NCBI GenBank assembly: GCA_905221605.1
Contig: CAJNDS010000990.1
Span: 505,235 to 569,234 of the forward strand
DNA from: Symbiodinium natans
Lineage: Eukaryota > Sar > Dinophyceae > Suessiales > Symbiodiniaceae
Direction: 5' to 3'
DNA: 64,000 nt
Both the position numbers and the translations under genes were made by a program. The notes under the pieces were generated by a model, which was given only the letters and a program-made list of their open reading frames with translations, did not search any database and was not told the DNA's origin. Shown one piece after another: positions 26,594 through 38,329 of the stretch (the first letter of the stretch is position 1; every line of letters begins with the position of its first letter).

Positions 26594-27229
26594 GTGTCAT
26601 CATGGATGGGCGGAAGGCTTTTTTGGATCCGTAGACGGCGCGCAGCCATGGATCACGAACCTCCCCTCAACCCTCTGGCAAAGTCGAGGCCGCGGCGTCT
26701 GCAAAGAAGTCAACATGACGATGACCATGCGGAACTCGCCATGATCAGACTCTGCAAGGCGACCTAGCAGCCACTCACAGGATCATGTGATGCACCCAGC
26801 CTCGGAAATGCCTTGTCTTGCAGGGTGTGATGCAGGAATGAGCTTACCTCTTATGCCCCCAAGTCCAGACGAAGAATCAGGTACAATTCCGTCTACCCGT
26901 AAAGCACTCTTCACCACCCCCCGCACCGAAATTTTTCAACCACACCTCAACACAATACAAGTCTACAAGGCGACGAGTAAGGCGGATTCACGGCTTCTTC
27001 AAACATGCGAACCCAAAACCAACCAAACACCCGTGTTGCCTTTCCAACCTGGAAAAAACGACACTACCCCATAGCATAATTTACATGAACCCTAAACCCT
27101 AAACCCTAAACCCTAAACCCTAAACTCTATTTGAGGGGACTTTGGCCTTGCCTAGCCATGATGAGTGCGAGTCGAGCAGTCGATGCTGGATCTTTGTGTG
27201 GTCCATGTCCATTGATCCTCGATTTCTCA

Positions 27230-27265
<36 letters not shown>

Positions 27266-27525
27266 GGGTTCAGAATCCTAGCTGTGGAGTCAAGACTGGA
27301 GTCTCAAATTTTATCGAGTTGGAGTGACTGTTGCTTGCATTGCTGGGGTCCAATAACTCAGAGGACACGGTTTCGGGGGCAAAATCACGCACAAGTTTTG
27401 GCAGCTAAAGGTTGAAGGGTGGCTGATTCTTCAGACCTTCCCAACCTACTCCCTGGTATTCAGTCTCGCCCCCACCCAAGTCTGAAACAAAGGAGCGTGC
27501 TCCCAACAAACTTGCAGCAACCCTA
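26594..27525. other. Spacer with CCCTAAA island 27088-27127 and an (AT)n run 27229-27264
   Basis: Five CCCTAAA units at 27088-27127; TATATATATA run with one C at 27229-27264. No gene recognised. Confidence 0.6.
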
Positions 27526-27625
27526 CGGTTGATGGTCACAATCCTGAAATTCCCCTATATAAGGAATAGACCATAGTTCCCGTAGTTTAGGGGTCCTTAA
27601 GGTGCAGGATTTTGACCATCAACAG
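27526..27625. mobile_element. MITE family 1, copy 3 (100 bp, TA-flanked)
   Basis: Left CGGTTGATGGTCACAATCCT, right complementary with ACAG end; TA at 27524-27525 and 27626-27627. Confidence 0.8.
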
Positions 27626-27687
27626 TACCAACCCGAGACACCCATTTCTGAAGTGGCGACATGAGCCCGCTGAACTGAAATTACCAG

Positions 27688-27910
27688 CACTTGGAGGATC
27701 ATGGGACTTAGTAAGCACGGTTGATGGTCAAAATCCTGCATTACTCAAGGAATATACCAGAATTCCCATAGTTTAGGGTCCTTAGGGTAATGCAGGCTTT
27801 TGACCATCAACAGTATGATTCTAAGTGCCGTAATTGGGGGTATAAGTAATTATAAGTATGGTTACCCCAAGAATACCCCCAGTTACTAAGTCCCCTGATC
27901 CTTGAAGTAT
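27688..27910. mobile_element. MITE family 2, copy 1, split by a family 1 insertion
   Basis: Ends CACTTGGAGGATCATGGGAC and complement (AGTCCCCTGATCCTTGAAGT). Matches the uninterrupted copy at 41241-41364. The family 1 element (27718-27813) sits between GTAAG and TGATT. Confidence 0.85.
27718..27813. mobile_element. MITE family 1, copy 4 (96 bp), nested
   Basis: Left CGGTTGATGGTCAAAATCCT; right complementary. Flanked by CA on the left and TA on the right; the unoccupied site in the other family 2 copy has a single TA here. Confidence 0.85.
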
Positions 27911-27990
27911 CCCCAAAAGCCAGTAGAGTTCCTTCGCAGCTTCCTGTTTGAAATCTCGCTGGCCCACTTTTCGGGAAGTAAGTCCCGGGC

Positions 27991-28104
27991 TCACATGAGC
28001 GATAGTCTAAACTCCTAGCATCCCCCTTAATAACCCCTGTAGTAGTCCCCTATGAGTCCCCCCAATATAACCCCCTTCAGGAGTTTGGCCTGTAGCTCAT
28101 ATGA
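27991..28104. mobile_element. MITE family 6, copy 1 (~114 bp)
   Basis: Left TCACATGAGCGATAGTCTAA, right complementary (TTTGGCCTGTAGCTCATATGA). Interior rich in CCCCC(A/T)ATAT. Related right ends at about 29995-30042 and 53300-53330. Confidence 0.65.
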
Positions 28105-29672
28105 AGGCATCCTGATACAACTCCTCAGCCAAGTCACGAAGTGAGCGGATCAAGGCCGGCAAAAAGCCCTCAGACCAACTGTTCAATCAGGGTTTGGGGT
28201 TTCGGGTTTAAGGTTTTGGGGCTTAGGGTTGGAAAAAGCTTCCAAAATCTCTACATCCTAGCCATGGCCGCTGAAACAAGTTGGAGTCTACAGCTGATAC
28301 CTTGCTAACCTGCTCGCATGCAGGAATTGTGCGATATTTAGTATGGTTTATATTACTAGCATCCCCACAATAAACCTTTTAATATATACACTCACCAAAC
28401 TTCAAAAGGAGCCCTATCTGCACTCACCAAAACGGTAATACAAGACTTACTTCATATCCCGACTGCTGCATCTTGCAGGTTCATCAGACAACAAGTAATC
28501 CCCGCTGCAAGCACCAGAAGTCATGCTATCCGTTATCTCCCCCCTAGTTCTCAAAGGCATGATCTATCCTCAAGACCTTGGTCGAGATATGTTGGCCTAC
28601 ATACAAGCCACAAGCTTTTGAGGGAATCCTCCCATGAAAAATTTCAGCACGTTGCTCGATTGTTTTGTCTTGTGTTCCAGAATGGATTCTCCGATTCTGC
28701 TCAAGTATCCCTCAGAGAAGCAAGAGCTGCCCAGCGGCAAAGACCAGAAATATGACACCCAGGAAGGGTCCCGCCCAAGAGATCGCATGGTCCAGGTTGC
28801 CGCACATGTGGCACTCACCTACGGTTTAGGGTTTAGGGTTCAGGGTTTAGGGTTCAGGGTTTAGGGGTTAGGGTTAGGCCAAGGACCAGGGTTTGGGGTT
28901 TTGGGTATGGGGTGTTGGGCCAAGGGTTTCGGGTTCTGGCTTCAGGGAACTTTATCATTCTGGGGACTACGCTCGGTAACATTCCAACATATTCCAACTG
29001 TTAAGGCTCTGCCATACAATCAATCTCCACCTTCTGCAACAACATCTCTGCTACCACCGCTGTCCGCATCGCCGAGAGATTCAAACCATTAAGGCCTAGG
29101 TACTTTCATGCTCCATCTTCACTTAATCAGAAATCCTGAACCTGTTCAATCCTAAGATCCGTGAACCCTAAACCTTAATCATGCATCCCAATCCTTTTCC
29201 CTGAATCCTGATAAACCCTAAACCCACTGCAGCTTGGAGGCTTAGATGCGCAAAGGCATCGGCGTGGCATTGCCCGCACCGGACGGACGCGGGATCGCGA
29301 GATTCTTCGCAGCGGTTCGGATCTGGGAATCTTGTCGCGCTTTCGTAGGGTGCAGGGTTTGGGGCTTAAGGTGCAATCTGAATTCCTTTAAACAACTCAG
29401 ATGGCGTTCTTAGTTCTAGGGCATGTTTCCAGATTCGACTACAGCATCTGAAGGGTAGAGGTGCCAAGAAGAACCTGGCGTCCTTCCTACCTGCGGAGTT
29501 CTCCTGGTGCCCATCTCATGGCGTAGAGGTTGAGGATTTGGAAGGTTGAGGTTTTGAAGGGTTTAGTGGATTCAGGATTGAGGGTTCGGATTCGCATCCG
29601 CAACACAGCTCCTGATGCTTATGCTTCCTACGAGGTTCCTAGATCCAATAGCCATGGGATGGTGACATCTGC
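28105..29672. repeat. Gene-poor spacer with degenerate telomere-type islands
   Basis: Islands at 28187-28230, 28824-28880 (TTTAGGG and TTCAGGG), 28890-28930, 29163-29222 and 29345-29370. No gene recognised. Confidence 0.6.
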
Positions 29673-29674
29673 TA

Positions 29675-29772
29675 GTACTGGTCAAAATCCTACCTTGCCT
29701 TCAGGACCCCAAACTATGGAAATTATGGTACATTCCTTATTGTGGGTAATGCAGGATTTTGACCATCACCCG
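29675..29772. mobile_element. MITE family 1, copy 5 (98 bp, TA-flanked)
   Basis: Right end GCAGGATTTTGACCATCACC intact; left end decayed (ACTGGTCAAAATCCTACC). TA at 29673-29674 and 29773-29774. Confidence 0.75.
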
Positions 29773-29949
29773 TAGGATCCCCCTAGGCGCCCTGCCCAGC
29801 GCATCTCCTGCGACAGTTCACGGAGCGGAACAAGGAAGTGGAGCTGCTCAAGGGGCAACAACTTGCTGTGTGCACATCATGGAGCAAAGCACATGAACTA
29901 GTTCTGAAGATCAGAACGGAAGCTATTGCATACACAATATCTATCTAAC

Positions 29950-30042
29950 AAAGCAGCCTTAGTAACCCTACAAGAGTCCCCCCATATTATCCCCTATATG
30001 AACCCCTGTGAGGAGTGTAGACTATGGCTCGTATGATTGCAT
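29950..30042. mobile_element. MITE family 6 remnant
   Basis: Interior CCCCCCATATTATCCCC and right end GTGTAGACTATGGCTCGTAT match the right half of 27991-28104; left end not recognisable. Confidence 0.45.
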
Positions 30043-30627
30043 GCACGACAGTCATTCTGAGCTCAACATCTCAAACTCTGCCACTCATGGCGAAGCGTCT
30101 TGTGTGTGTGTAATCCCCTCCCCTGCTAATTTTTTCTTGTAGTTGCCACTATAGTCCGATTAATGTGAAAGCGAGTGGGTGGGGGGGGGGAGGGGTTCGA
30201 ATAATAAGAGGACGAAATGTATCTGATTGATAAGACCTGGGTATACAAACATGCATCAGCAAACCACGATCCCTCCCCGACCTTGAAGGCATGCGTGGTA
30301 CGGAAAGCAGGGCCAGAAGATGAGCCTCACAGGGCTTCCAGTTTGAAAGGGGGAAGCAACTGACAAGTGACGATAAACATGCTAGCCAAAAAACGACCGT
30401 CATGACAGACAAGGACGACCGGTAGTGAAAGTGCTGTTTCGTCTGGCCAGTCACGGGCATAGCCATGTTGAAGAGCTTTGACCCAAAGGTTTAGGGTTTA
30501 GGGTTTAGGGTTTAGGGTTTAGGGTTTAGGGTTCAGGGTTTAGGGTTCAGAAAGGATGGCCTGTCCGGTGTCCAGTACCCAGACGCGGAGTATGGCAGCA
30601 TCGGCCCACCCTCACCTGAGCCATCTT
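30043..30627. repeat. Spacer with TTTAGGG island 30488-30550
   Basis: About nine units at 30488-30550, ending in TTCAGGG variants. A G-run at 30180-30195. No gene recognised. Confidence 0.75.
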
Positions 30628-30730
30628 GAGAGCCCAATACCCCTTAATTAAGGAATATAGAATAAATCATCATATGAAGCCCCTACTTATTTAAGGCATA
30701 CTCCTTCATGAAGGGGTATTGGGCTCTCTG
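30628..30730. mobile_element. MITE family 3, copy 2 (103 bp)
   Basis: GAGAGCCCAATACCCCTTAA at the left and its complement (AAGGGGTATTGGGCTCTC) at the right; interior AATTAAGGAATATAGAATAA. Confidence 0.8.
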
Positions 30731-31605
30731 AGTCTGATCTAAAGTCCTGACACTCCACCCCAGTGGGCCCGCAGAGGAGCCCCAGCTAGTGAACCATAGA
30801 GCCCCTCCTTGAAGAGTTTAGAGTTTAGCTCACCTAGTGCCATAGCCACCATCTGAGCAGCAGTTTGCTCTTCAGATTGCATGCGCATTAGGATAGGCCG
30901 AATTCCCGGTGCGATCTGGTGAGACTAAGTTGCAAATGGCCCCGGCTGGACAGGCCCGACAAACGCCATGGTTGCTTGCGAGCTCCCAATCCTAGGCATT
31001 GGGCCAAGTGTCACGGATTTCAATTTAGAACGCTAATAAGTGGCTTGAAACTTCAAATCCACGTCCCGCAGAGGAAAGATCAACAGCTAGCCCCGCTAGG
31101 CCCAACACCCTGGACCAAGGTGAGAAAGCCCCACCCTAAACCCTAAACCCACAGCCCAAATTTGTGATACTTGCATTCACCAAGCAGCGGCCCCGCTGTT
31201 GGTGCGGAAGTAGCCAGGCACACAGTCGCATGAGCTTACGCTGGTAGCACCCGTGATGTTGGTTGTCTCATGCTCTGGACACACCGTGCATGCACCTGGC
31301 TTGCAAAAGGGAGTATCTTTGGAATGTCTGTGCGCAACTCCACCCCCTAAACCCTAAACCCCTAAACCTTCTGCCTGAAGGAATGACCTGTGCCTCAAAC
31401 CAGTTGGTCACCCTCACCAGGAAAACTCGGAACCAAAGGCGCCTGCACCAAAGAGACCCATATAGAAGCCGATCTCACAGGTGTTGCACGTCAACGCCGG
31501 GCCCACACCACCTGGACGCCACTTCAGCCTACTTCATGCTGTAGGAGCTCGGGGGTCTTGAAGCTAATGCTCCACAACATCACACTAGAGACGCTGTGTC
31601 TACAG
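30731..31605. other. Gene-poor spacer
   Basis: Small CCCTAAA words at 31133-31152 and 31343-31365; possible family 6 remnant near 30800-30840. No gene recognised. Confidence 0.4.
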
Positions 31606-31779
31606 GATTTTGCAGGACCTGCTCTTCGGCGCCAAGCTGCTTTTAAACTTGCCCGGGACACATTGGATGCAATCGGTGCCTTAGGAGGATTCGCACAACT
31701 CATGCAGCTCGCACGTTTGGGCCCTGCCCTACAAATCGAAAGGCGTATTGCTAAAGTTCTGAAGCCCGCAGGCCTCGCG
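31606..31779 (+). CDS. Candidate host exon, 58 codons
   Basis: A frame with helical, protein-like text (DFAGPALRRQAAFKLARDTL, then DAIGALGGFAQLMQLARLGP, then ALQIERRIAKVLKPAGLA) is bounded by GTGTCTACAG (ends 31605) and a donor GCG|GTATGT (GT at 31780). The frame has no stop across the exon and the composition differs from flanking spacer. No family recognised; partner exons were not found in the nearby sequence. Confidence 0.4.
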
Positions 31780-33240
31780 GTATGTACCAGAGCTCCGGGC
31801 TTTAGAATTGCCGAAAACGGGTCGTAATTACATACCCCGGAACCCTATACCCTAAACCCCGAAGCCAAGATGATAGACGGTCGCCCAAAAGAAGCTACCC
31901 CTAATATTTTGGGAGCAGTCCAACTTGCATTCAAGCTACCCGTGTAGCTGCTTCGCCGTTCCCCGGCGGGGCAAGGCTTCAGTCGGACGGCTTGCCATTC
32001 CCTTCGTGCATAACTTGTTGGTTCTCACAAAGTCGATAGGAGGCGCATATAGGCCCATAGGCAGTATGTTGAGTACTATGGAAGACACGGAAACACGCCT
32101 TGTCTTGCGGAAGCAGCTGCGCATCGCGCAGCGCTGAGTTTGAATTGTGGAAAGATACCGTTGCATGACGAAGATTCATAGAATAAGTCCTCCCAACCTC
32201 CATCTTGGCTTTTCCTCCTTTCACGATGAATTCCTTCCAATCTTCTCAACAAGTAGCTTTCAGATCGTACATGTTGCAGTACATGAAAACACACACCAGC
32301 TGAAATTAGCCCGGCACCACTGTGGCCCTCAAAGTGAAACCACTCATTATGGCATAGATTTGAGCCTGCATAGAATGCCATCAAGTGCCCAGCAACTACT
32401 TCTTAAGGATCATGAGACTCCACACCCTGGAACCTAGGCCCAGAGCCCCAAGCCTGAAAGCCCTAAAGGTTCCAAGCCCTACAACTCCTAGACACCCTAA
32501 ACCTAAACCCTAAACCCCAAACCCTAAACCCTAAACCCTAAACCTAAAGCCCTCCACCCACCTCGCCAGGGCAGATAAATTCTGAGGACGGCTGCCGCAT
32601 GTCTCATTGAGCCTGGCAGGATGGACAGCAGCCGAAGAACCACTCTGACGGGTTGGCTTTAGGGTTTAGGGTGTTTTTCGGGTTTAGGGTCTAGGGTCTA
32701 GGGTTTAGGGTTTAGGGTTTGGGGCTTAGGGTCCAGGGTCTAGGGTTTAGGGTTTAGGGCTTCGGGGTTAGGGCTTAGGGTTTAGGGCTTAGGGTTTAGG
32801 GCTTTCACGGTTTAGGGGGCTCAGGCTGTAACGCTTTTGTTCTACGTGCAGAGGCTTGACAGCCGGGCCATCCGGGGTTTGGGGTTTGGGGTTTAGGGTT
32901 TAGGGTTGAGGGTTTAGGGTTTAGGGTTTACGGGCTATTCAGCGTCGAGGATTTAGCTACAGCCACAGCCAGAGAAACATCCAGCCCTCACATCCCAAAG
33001 CTGCTACAAGCAAGCTATCCAAACTGCTTCTGCCGAAGTATGCTGATGTCACCAACACAGGTTTTGACTCAATGAGTCCAGCAGGTCAGAAGAACATCTT
33101 GCACACAAGTCTGAAGCAAGCCTGCAATGTTAAAAGCTGCAAGACCCCCATGCTAATGCACAAAGCAAGAGATCCTCTCAGCATCGGGCCCCTGAAGTGC
33201 TGAAACTTAAGAACTCGCCAGCATCGGAGTGTCGGTTTGG
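31780..33240. repeat. Spacer with several telomere-type islands
   Basis: CCCTAAA island 32494-32549; mixed TTTAGGG/TCTAGGG/CTTAGGG island 32658-32820; TTTAGGG/TTTGGGG island 32876-32931. No gene recognised. Confidence 0.8.
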
Positions 33241-33475
33241 GCTTTAGGGTTTGGGTTTAGGGTTTAGGGTTTAGGGTTTAGGGTTTAGGGTTTAGGGTTT
33301 AGGGTTTAGGGTTTAGGGTTTAGGGTTTAGGGTTTAGGGTGTAGGGTTTAGGGTTTAGGGTTTAGGGTTTAGGGTTTAGGGTTTAGGGTTTAGGGTTTAG
33401 GGTTTAGGGTTTAGGGTTTAGGTTTTAGCCGGTTTAGGGTTTAGGGGTTAGGGTTAAGGGGTTTAGTGGTATAGG
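33241..33475. repeat. Longest near-perfect TTTAGGG array in the window
   Basis: About 26 clean heptamers between 33250 and 33430 (one TGTAGGG unit), then degenerate GGGGTTAGGGTTAAGGGG. Confidence 0.95.
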
Positions 33476-33598
33476 GTCCTACAAGGTCGGCCTTTGCAGG
33501 ATGCTGCAGTCCAGCCTTATCCGCACCAGCAGGGCGAGGCGTTCAAGACGGCGAACAAACAGCGAAGACACAGCTGACCCAAAAAGCGACACAAACCA

Positions 33599-33675
33599 GG
33601 GTTTAGGGTTTAGGGTTTAGGGTTTGGGGTTTGGGGTTTGGGGTTTGGGGTTTGGGGTTTGGGGTTTAGGGTTGA
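33599..33675. repeat. TTTAGGG island switching to (TTTGGGG)n
   Basis: Three TTTAGGG units followed by six consecutive GGTTTGG (TTTGGGG) units, then TTTAGGG again: a homogenised block of one variant. Confidence 0.9.
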
Positions 33676-34108
33676 TGGTGATCTGTTAAAGCCGGACCCT
33701 GGATCTTGGGAAGCACATCCTGCGGATGTTAGATGCAGCTGGGCAGCTCATAAAACACCGAAAAGGCCACAGGCAGCTGTGACAGCTGCAGAGCCAACCT
33801 GACCATGCACTCTGAAATCAATGAGGTTACTTTACAGTTTACATACATTTGCTTGCTATGACAGCATCATCTGAGGTCTCTAGCAGCAACCCAGCTTTGC
33901 CAAAGCATCCTCCCTCGCGCTTCCAGGTCCGTGGAAAGTAGATGTGTTTTGTTCTCCTAACAGCAAAGCAATATACTGGAAGACTCTGCCATGATCTTGA
34001 AACTCGAAACCCCAAGCCCTGAACCCGAAGAATCCTGCCTGATATTGTATAGTTCTTATGATGGTATATCATAGTACAGTCTGGTAGAATATAGTATGTT
34101 ATAGTATA
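33676..34108. other. Spacer with TATAGTA-rich stretch
   Basis: 34048-34125 is AT-rich with repeated TATAGTA/TATGATA words, like the array at 44515. No gene recognised. Confidence 0.4.
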
Positions 34109-34618
34109 TTATACTACAATGATATAATCCTGCCTGTCCAGGTCCAAAGGCTGTCCTTCCTGCAGACGGCGGCCCTCGTCCACTTCAATGGTCTCATTGT
34201 AGTATTCTCGGTAGCGCGATTGGAGGTCCGCACTGGGGCCGGGGTTCGGACTTGTAGCTGCTTCGGGGTAAGCGCATTGAAGCCCGGCTTTGGGTGAGAA
34301 CATTCAAACTTGCAGTTTTTGCAGGGCGGAAAGGACGCGGATGAACCGTGACGACCTCACAAATGCTCGAAATGCTGCCGGGCGTCCACCTGAAACCTCG
34401 GCACCGAAAAGACTTTGATCCTCAACGCGACAACGCACCTCCTTGTCCTCGTGCGCCAGGCACTTCCAGGGTCCCGTGAGCTTGAGGGCCATGTGTATGC
34501 ATTCAACAGGTTGCGTGCGGCCTTCAACATGGACTGTTCTTCCTGTTGCTGTGCCATCGCCAAAGACAGGAAAAGACGAAACAATGAAACGAACTCCTGG
34601 TGGTCGATGATCTGGCAA
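34109..34618 (-). CDS. Candidate coding stretch with one in-frame stop
   Basis: One minus-strand frame runs about 168 codons with a single TGA (34306-34304). Text before it: VECIHMALKLTGPWKCLAHE, then DKEVRCRVEDQSLFGAEVSG; after it: SADLQSRYREYYNETIEVDE, then GRRLQEGQPLDLDRQDY. Both parts are protein-like. It may be two exons with an intron near the stop, or a pseudogene. No family recognised. Confidence 0.3.
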
Positions 34619-35208
34619 TTCACAAAATGAGTCGTCTGCCCGAGGTCTTCGGCAAGGGACCTGGGAAGATGCGAACAGTGTAAAGACACTACAGAGATGT
34701 TGCTAAACGCAGGGCCAGGGCCCTTTGGCCCTGAGCATTCCGAGGTTGCTGGGGCAATGCCGACCTGGTTGTCGTAGTAGGACCCGAGGTGGACTATCGG
34801 CAGAAGCTCTGCAAAGGCTCATCTGCCGAAAATGCCCCGCTGCTGACGCTGTTACACCTTCCCTCTGTTGTGTTGGTTAAGCGACCGTGTTGTCCTTGAC
34901 AGCGTTCAGTGGCCTACCTATGTCGCAGCCCACTTTTGAAGGAATTCTCAACCAAATCGTCTCCAGCTAGTCTCCGCATGTTTCTGAGACGGTCTCGTTT
35001 ACAGAGTCCCGCATGACTGTGACTTCTGAGCAAGCCTTCCTCTTACCCCGTCTGAAGCGAGCCACAGATCCGGCACCGCCTGTGTGTTTGACCCAAAGGT
35101 CTCCAGCTGCACAACCTCAGACAGCAGTCACCAACGCAAGGTTCACGTGCACCCCTGACCAAGTTGGCAGTATCCCCAAAAACGACATCTGTATATGCTC
35201 CCCTAGTA
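34619..35208. other. Spacer, nothing recognised
   Basis: No gene or repeat recognised. Confidence 0.4.
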
Positions 35209-35330
35209 CTAGGTTCCTGTGTGGATCCACTTTAATAAGGGTACCCTTTTTGATACTACTGGGTTTCCATTAAGGGACCCGAAAATACAAAGGGCAAAAG
35301 GGCACTACTCAGGAACCTAGATTAGGATGC
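35209..35330. mobile_element. MITE family 4, copy 1 (122 bp)
   Basis: Ends CTAGGTTCCTGTGTGGATCC and complement AGGAACCTAG, with an inner AAGGGTACCCTTTTTGATACT / AGGGCAAAAGGGCACTACTC pairing (positions 35232-35320). Similar copy at 48260-48371. Confidence 0.75.
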
Positions 35331-35451
35331 CACGCTGCTCCCCTGACTTCGTCAGGGGCTCACATGCTGAGATGGTAAGATCCAGGGCGGCTTGTGGGTG
35401 CGCCCTTGAACTCTGTATGGTCGAGTCGCACAGCTGATCAGGACATACAAC

Positions 35452-35826
35452 TCAATGAAAAAAGATGCTGCAGTTCGGCAGTCTAGCTGATTGTCCTGTA
35501 TCCCTGGCCTGTGCCGGCAGCATAGGCGCGAATTCCGTGCCTCCTACACCAAAAGGCAAGCAAGGCGCCATGTTGCCATTCGCTTCAGTGCCAAAGTGCT
35601 CCCCCTGGATGGTGACTTCAAGAGCACCCACTTCGAACTCATGGCTTCGAGTGATCCTGGCTCTGGCTCTTGGTGTCGTGCCCAAACATGGGGAACACGT
35701 CAAGCATCTACATAGATGCCAGAATTGTCCAAGCGACTGGAAGATGCGAGGCTGATTGATTTGAAGCGCCCCCTGAACAAGATTTGTCGAGGTGGCATCT
35801 GGCCCACTCTGCACCTCAGGTGACAA
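35452..35826 (-). CDS. Candidate host coding stretch
   Basis: Minus-strand frame with a protein-like half: RARARITRSHEFEVGALEVT, then IQGEHFGTEANGNMAPCLPF. No start, splice sites or family identified; low confidence. Confidence 0.2.
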   Translation of the reverse strand: MSPEVQSGPDATSTNLVQGALQINQPRIFQSLGQFWHLCRCLTCSPCLGTTPRARARITRSHEFEVGALEVTIQGEHFGTEANGNMAPCLPFGVGGTEFAPMLPAQARDTGQSARLPNCSIFFH

Positions 35827-38258
35827 GTGCCCTTGCTCCAGACATAAACCCTAAACATCCTAAACCCCAAACCCAATCAGCCCTCTGAGCCGGTGTAGGC
35901 AAGTCACATAGACGTTCGACTGACTTCCGAGCTGCGAGACGTTGAAGTTCTGAGTTCGGAAGCATTGGATGGTGTTGTTGTCCGTGCGGACCGCCTGTTG
36001 GGATCAGTTCTGGCACGATCTCCACGAATCCCCCTGCCCTTCTTCTCAGAATCCCCGCACCCTTTCTACAACTAAATCTTCCTTCTGCCAGCTATCATAT
36101 TGTGGGGGAGGGGATTCGGAAAATTGTCCAGCCTGGGAGCAAAGCGGCTGATAGCCACTGCCTGGATTTGAGACATCCGCAGGTACTTCGGACAAAGGCG
36201 TCGCCCACACCTTCATGCGGCGCAGGAAGGATTGAGGGTCTGGGGATGAGACTGGTTTAGGGCTTAGGGTTTAAGATTTAAGGTCTAGGGTTTAAAATTT
36301 AGGGTTTAGGGTTTAGGATTCAGGGTTTAGGATTCAGGGTTTAGGGGTTTAGGGCTGATCATTCTGATTCAGCTCGATGTTAGGCGAAGCCGCTTGCTGC
36401 CTGGCAACTTGAGCTGCCCTAAGCATCAATCCAGTCATTCAACACGATTGCCGGCGTGAACGCAAAACCGGCCTGGAGGTATCCTTGTGACACGTTGTCC
36501 CAGGGAAGGTCACCATCTCGCAAGGTTCAAGCTTTGACAGTGGCTTGAGGCAGAGGGGGAAGTGAATGCAGGTGCAACTACGAAGGTTTACACGGGGCGA
36601 GATTCCGTGGATTCACCCGCGTATTTGCCCATAAGGCTTCTGAGGGCTTTGGGCTTGTGTAACATGCAGCCTGACTCTGCAAGCTATCCATAAAATCATA
36701 TACGATTTTTGTCGGTATCTGCCTGACGCTGCGCAGCATACATCAGCGCAGACATCAAGGCAGAGCATGCAGTGATTGAGCCTAAGCCCTTTTGCGGCAT
36801 TGCCTCTGGCTGAGGCCCCGTATTCCAGACAATCCGTCCAAAACGAAAATCATAAGTCCCTTCACTGTCAAGCTCGCTGTCATTCGAAGGCAGCATTTCA
36901 CAACCTTTGAACACACCCTGACCACTTCATATGATTCTAAGGGTACCAAGAAAAGTATAATGATAGGCTATGATAGGATCATGCCCTTCGACAAGTCATC
37001 TTCAGGATTCAATCATGCACCTGACAATGCAAACCAATTCTTGGGCCCCAACCCACAAGCACTATGAAGGGCTCCGAGGACGACATGTCCTGGACTGGCT
37101 GCGACAGGCCTGAGGCAAAACTCAAGTCGGACAGCTTGCAAGCTGCCACCCCGAAGGGCTGTGCTCCAGAGCCAAGCTTACATTGCTTACATCAAGTCTG
37201 CTGCAACATGAGGCCATGAGGCCCCGAGCCCAACCTCCAACCGCAGGCTGGCCGGGCTGAAGGGATCCCGGAGGCCCAAAGGCCGCGCAGTACCGGCCAG
37301 CGAAGAAGCCTTAAGCTTCGCAAGACGCCGTCTGGCTCAGCACAGCAGGCAGCGAGGCGTATGGTAGGCGCAGCACACAGTGACACTGCAAACGCCTTAA
37401 TTACACCTACCCTAGACGAGTCGAACATTGCAACCCGGTATGTCATTACCAAAAGCCCTGCACCTATGTGCGCGTCTACCCGGATCTCAGAGCTTTGCAG
37501 CTGGGCCACCAGTCCGAAGGACGAGGCAAATGGCAAGCTGTGCGTGGGCTGGCCAGGGGCAGAACGATTTTCAAAAGTAGAGAACAATAAACCCTAAACC
37601 CGAAACCCGATGCATCGGAGCAGATCCCAGTCCCTACACGCTTTGCTAGCAGTCAGTGCCCCAGTAAGGGCCAGGCACAAGATGGCAAACTCAGTCAGTG
37701 GGGCAAAAAGGTTGCAAAATCTTTGCAGCATAGGGTTTAGGGTTTAGGGTTTGGGGTTTAGGGTTTAGGGTTTAGGGTTTGGGATCACCGGCCTGTGGGC
37801 TCCATGCTGCAGGTACAGGTACCCGTGGACACCACCCCCTTGGAGTTCTTGCAGGGGAGCCCAGCATGGTTGGCTACTGCATCGCTGGTTGCTGGTTGGA
37901 AACAATAGTATTGGTAATTATGTAGGCTTCTACATTAATTCTAAATCGCTGCGCACGGATCATCATGAGTGGCACCCCCGGAAGAAAGGAATGTCCACCG
38001 ACAAAGAGCAGGCCTCCATCATAAACTTGCTATGCTCTCTTCCCACATCTTCCCACAACGTGAAGGGCGGCATGGGCTCACACACACGCGGTACCATACA
38101 GTATGATTTTGACATCATGCCCGCTGAGGCGCGAGGTCCGAACAGAGACTCGTCTCTCCGGCGTCTAGAAGGGCTTGCAGCGCAGGCTCTTGGCAGTCCT
38201 TGGAACGTGCAGGCAGCCTGAAGCCACCGATGTGGCTGCGCCTACTCTTGACGTAAGC
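35827..38258. repeat. Gene-poor spacer with telomere-type islands
   Basis: Islands at 35846-35873, 36254-36356 (degenerate, with TTTAAG and TTCAGGG units), 37590-37608 and 37732-37782. A remnant of MITE family 5 (GTATTGGTAATTATGTAGGC) at 37907-37945. No gene recognised. Confidence 0.6.
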
Positions 38259-38329
38259 CCTAAACCCTAAACGCCAAACCCTACACCCCAAACCCTAAAC
38301 CCCAAACCCTAAACCCTAAACCCTAAGCC
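38259..38329. repeat. CCCTAAA island with CCCCAAA variants
   Basis: About ten C-rich heptamers. Confidence 0.9.
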
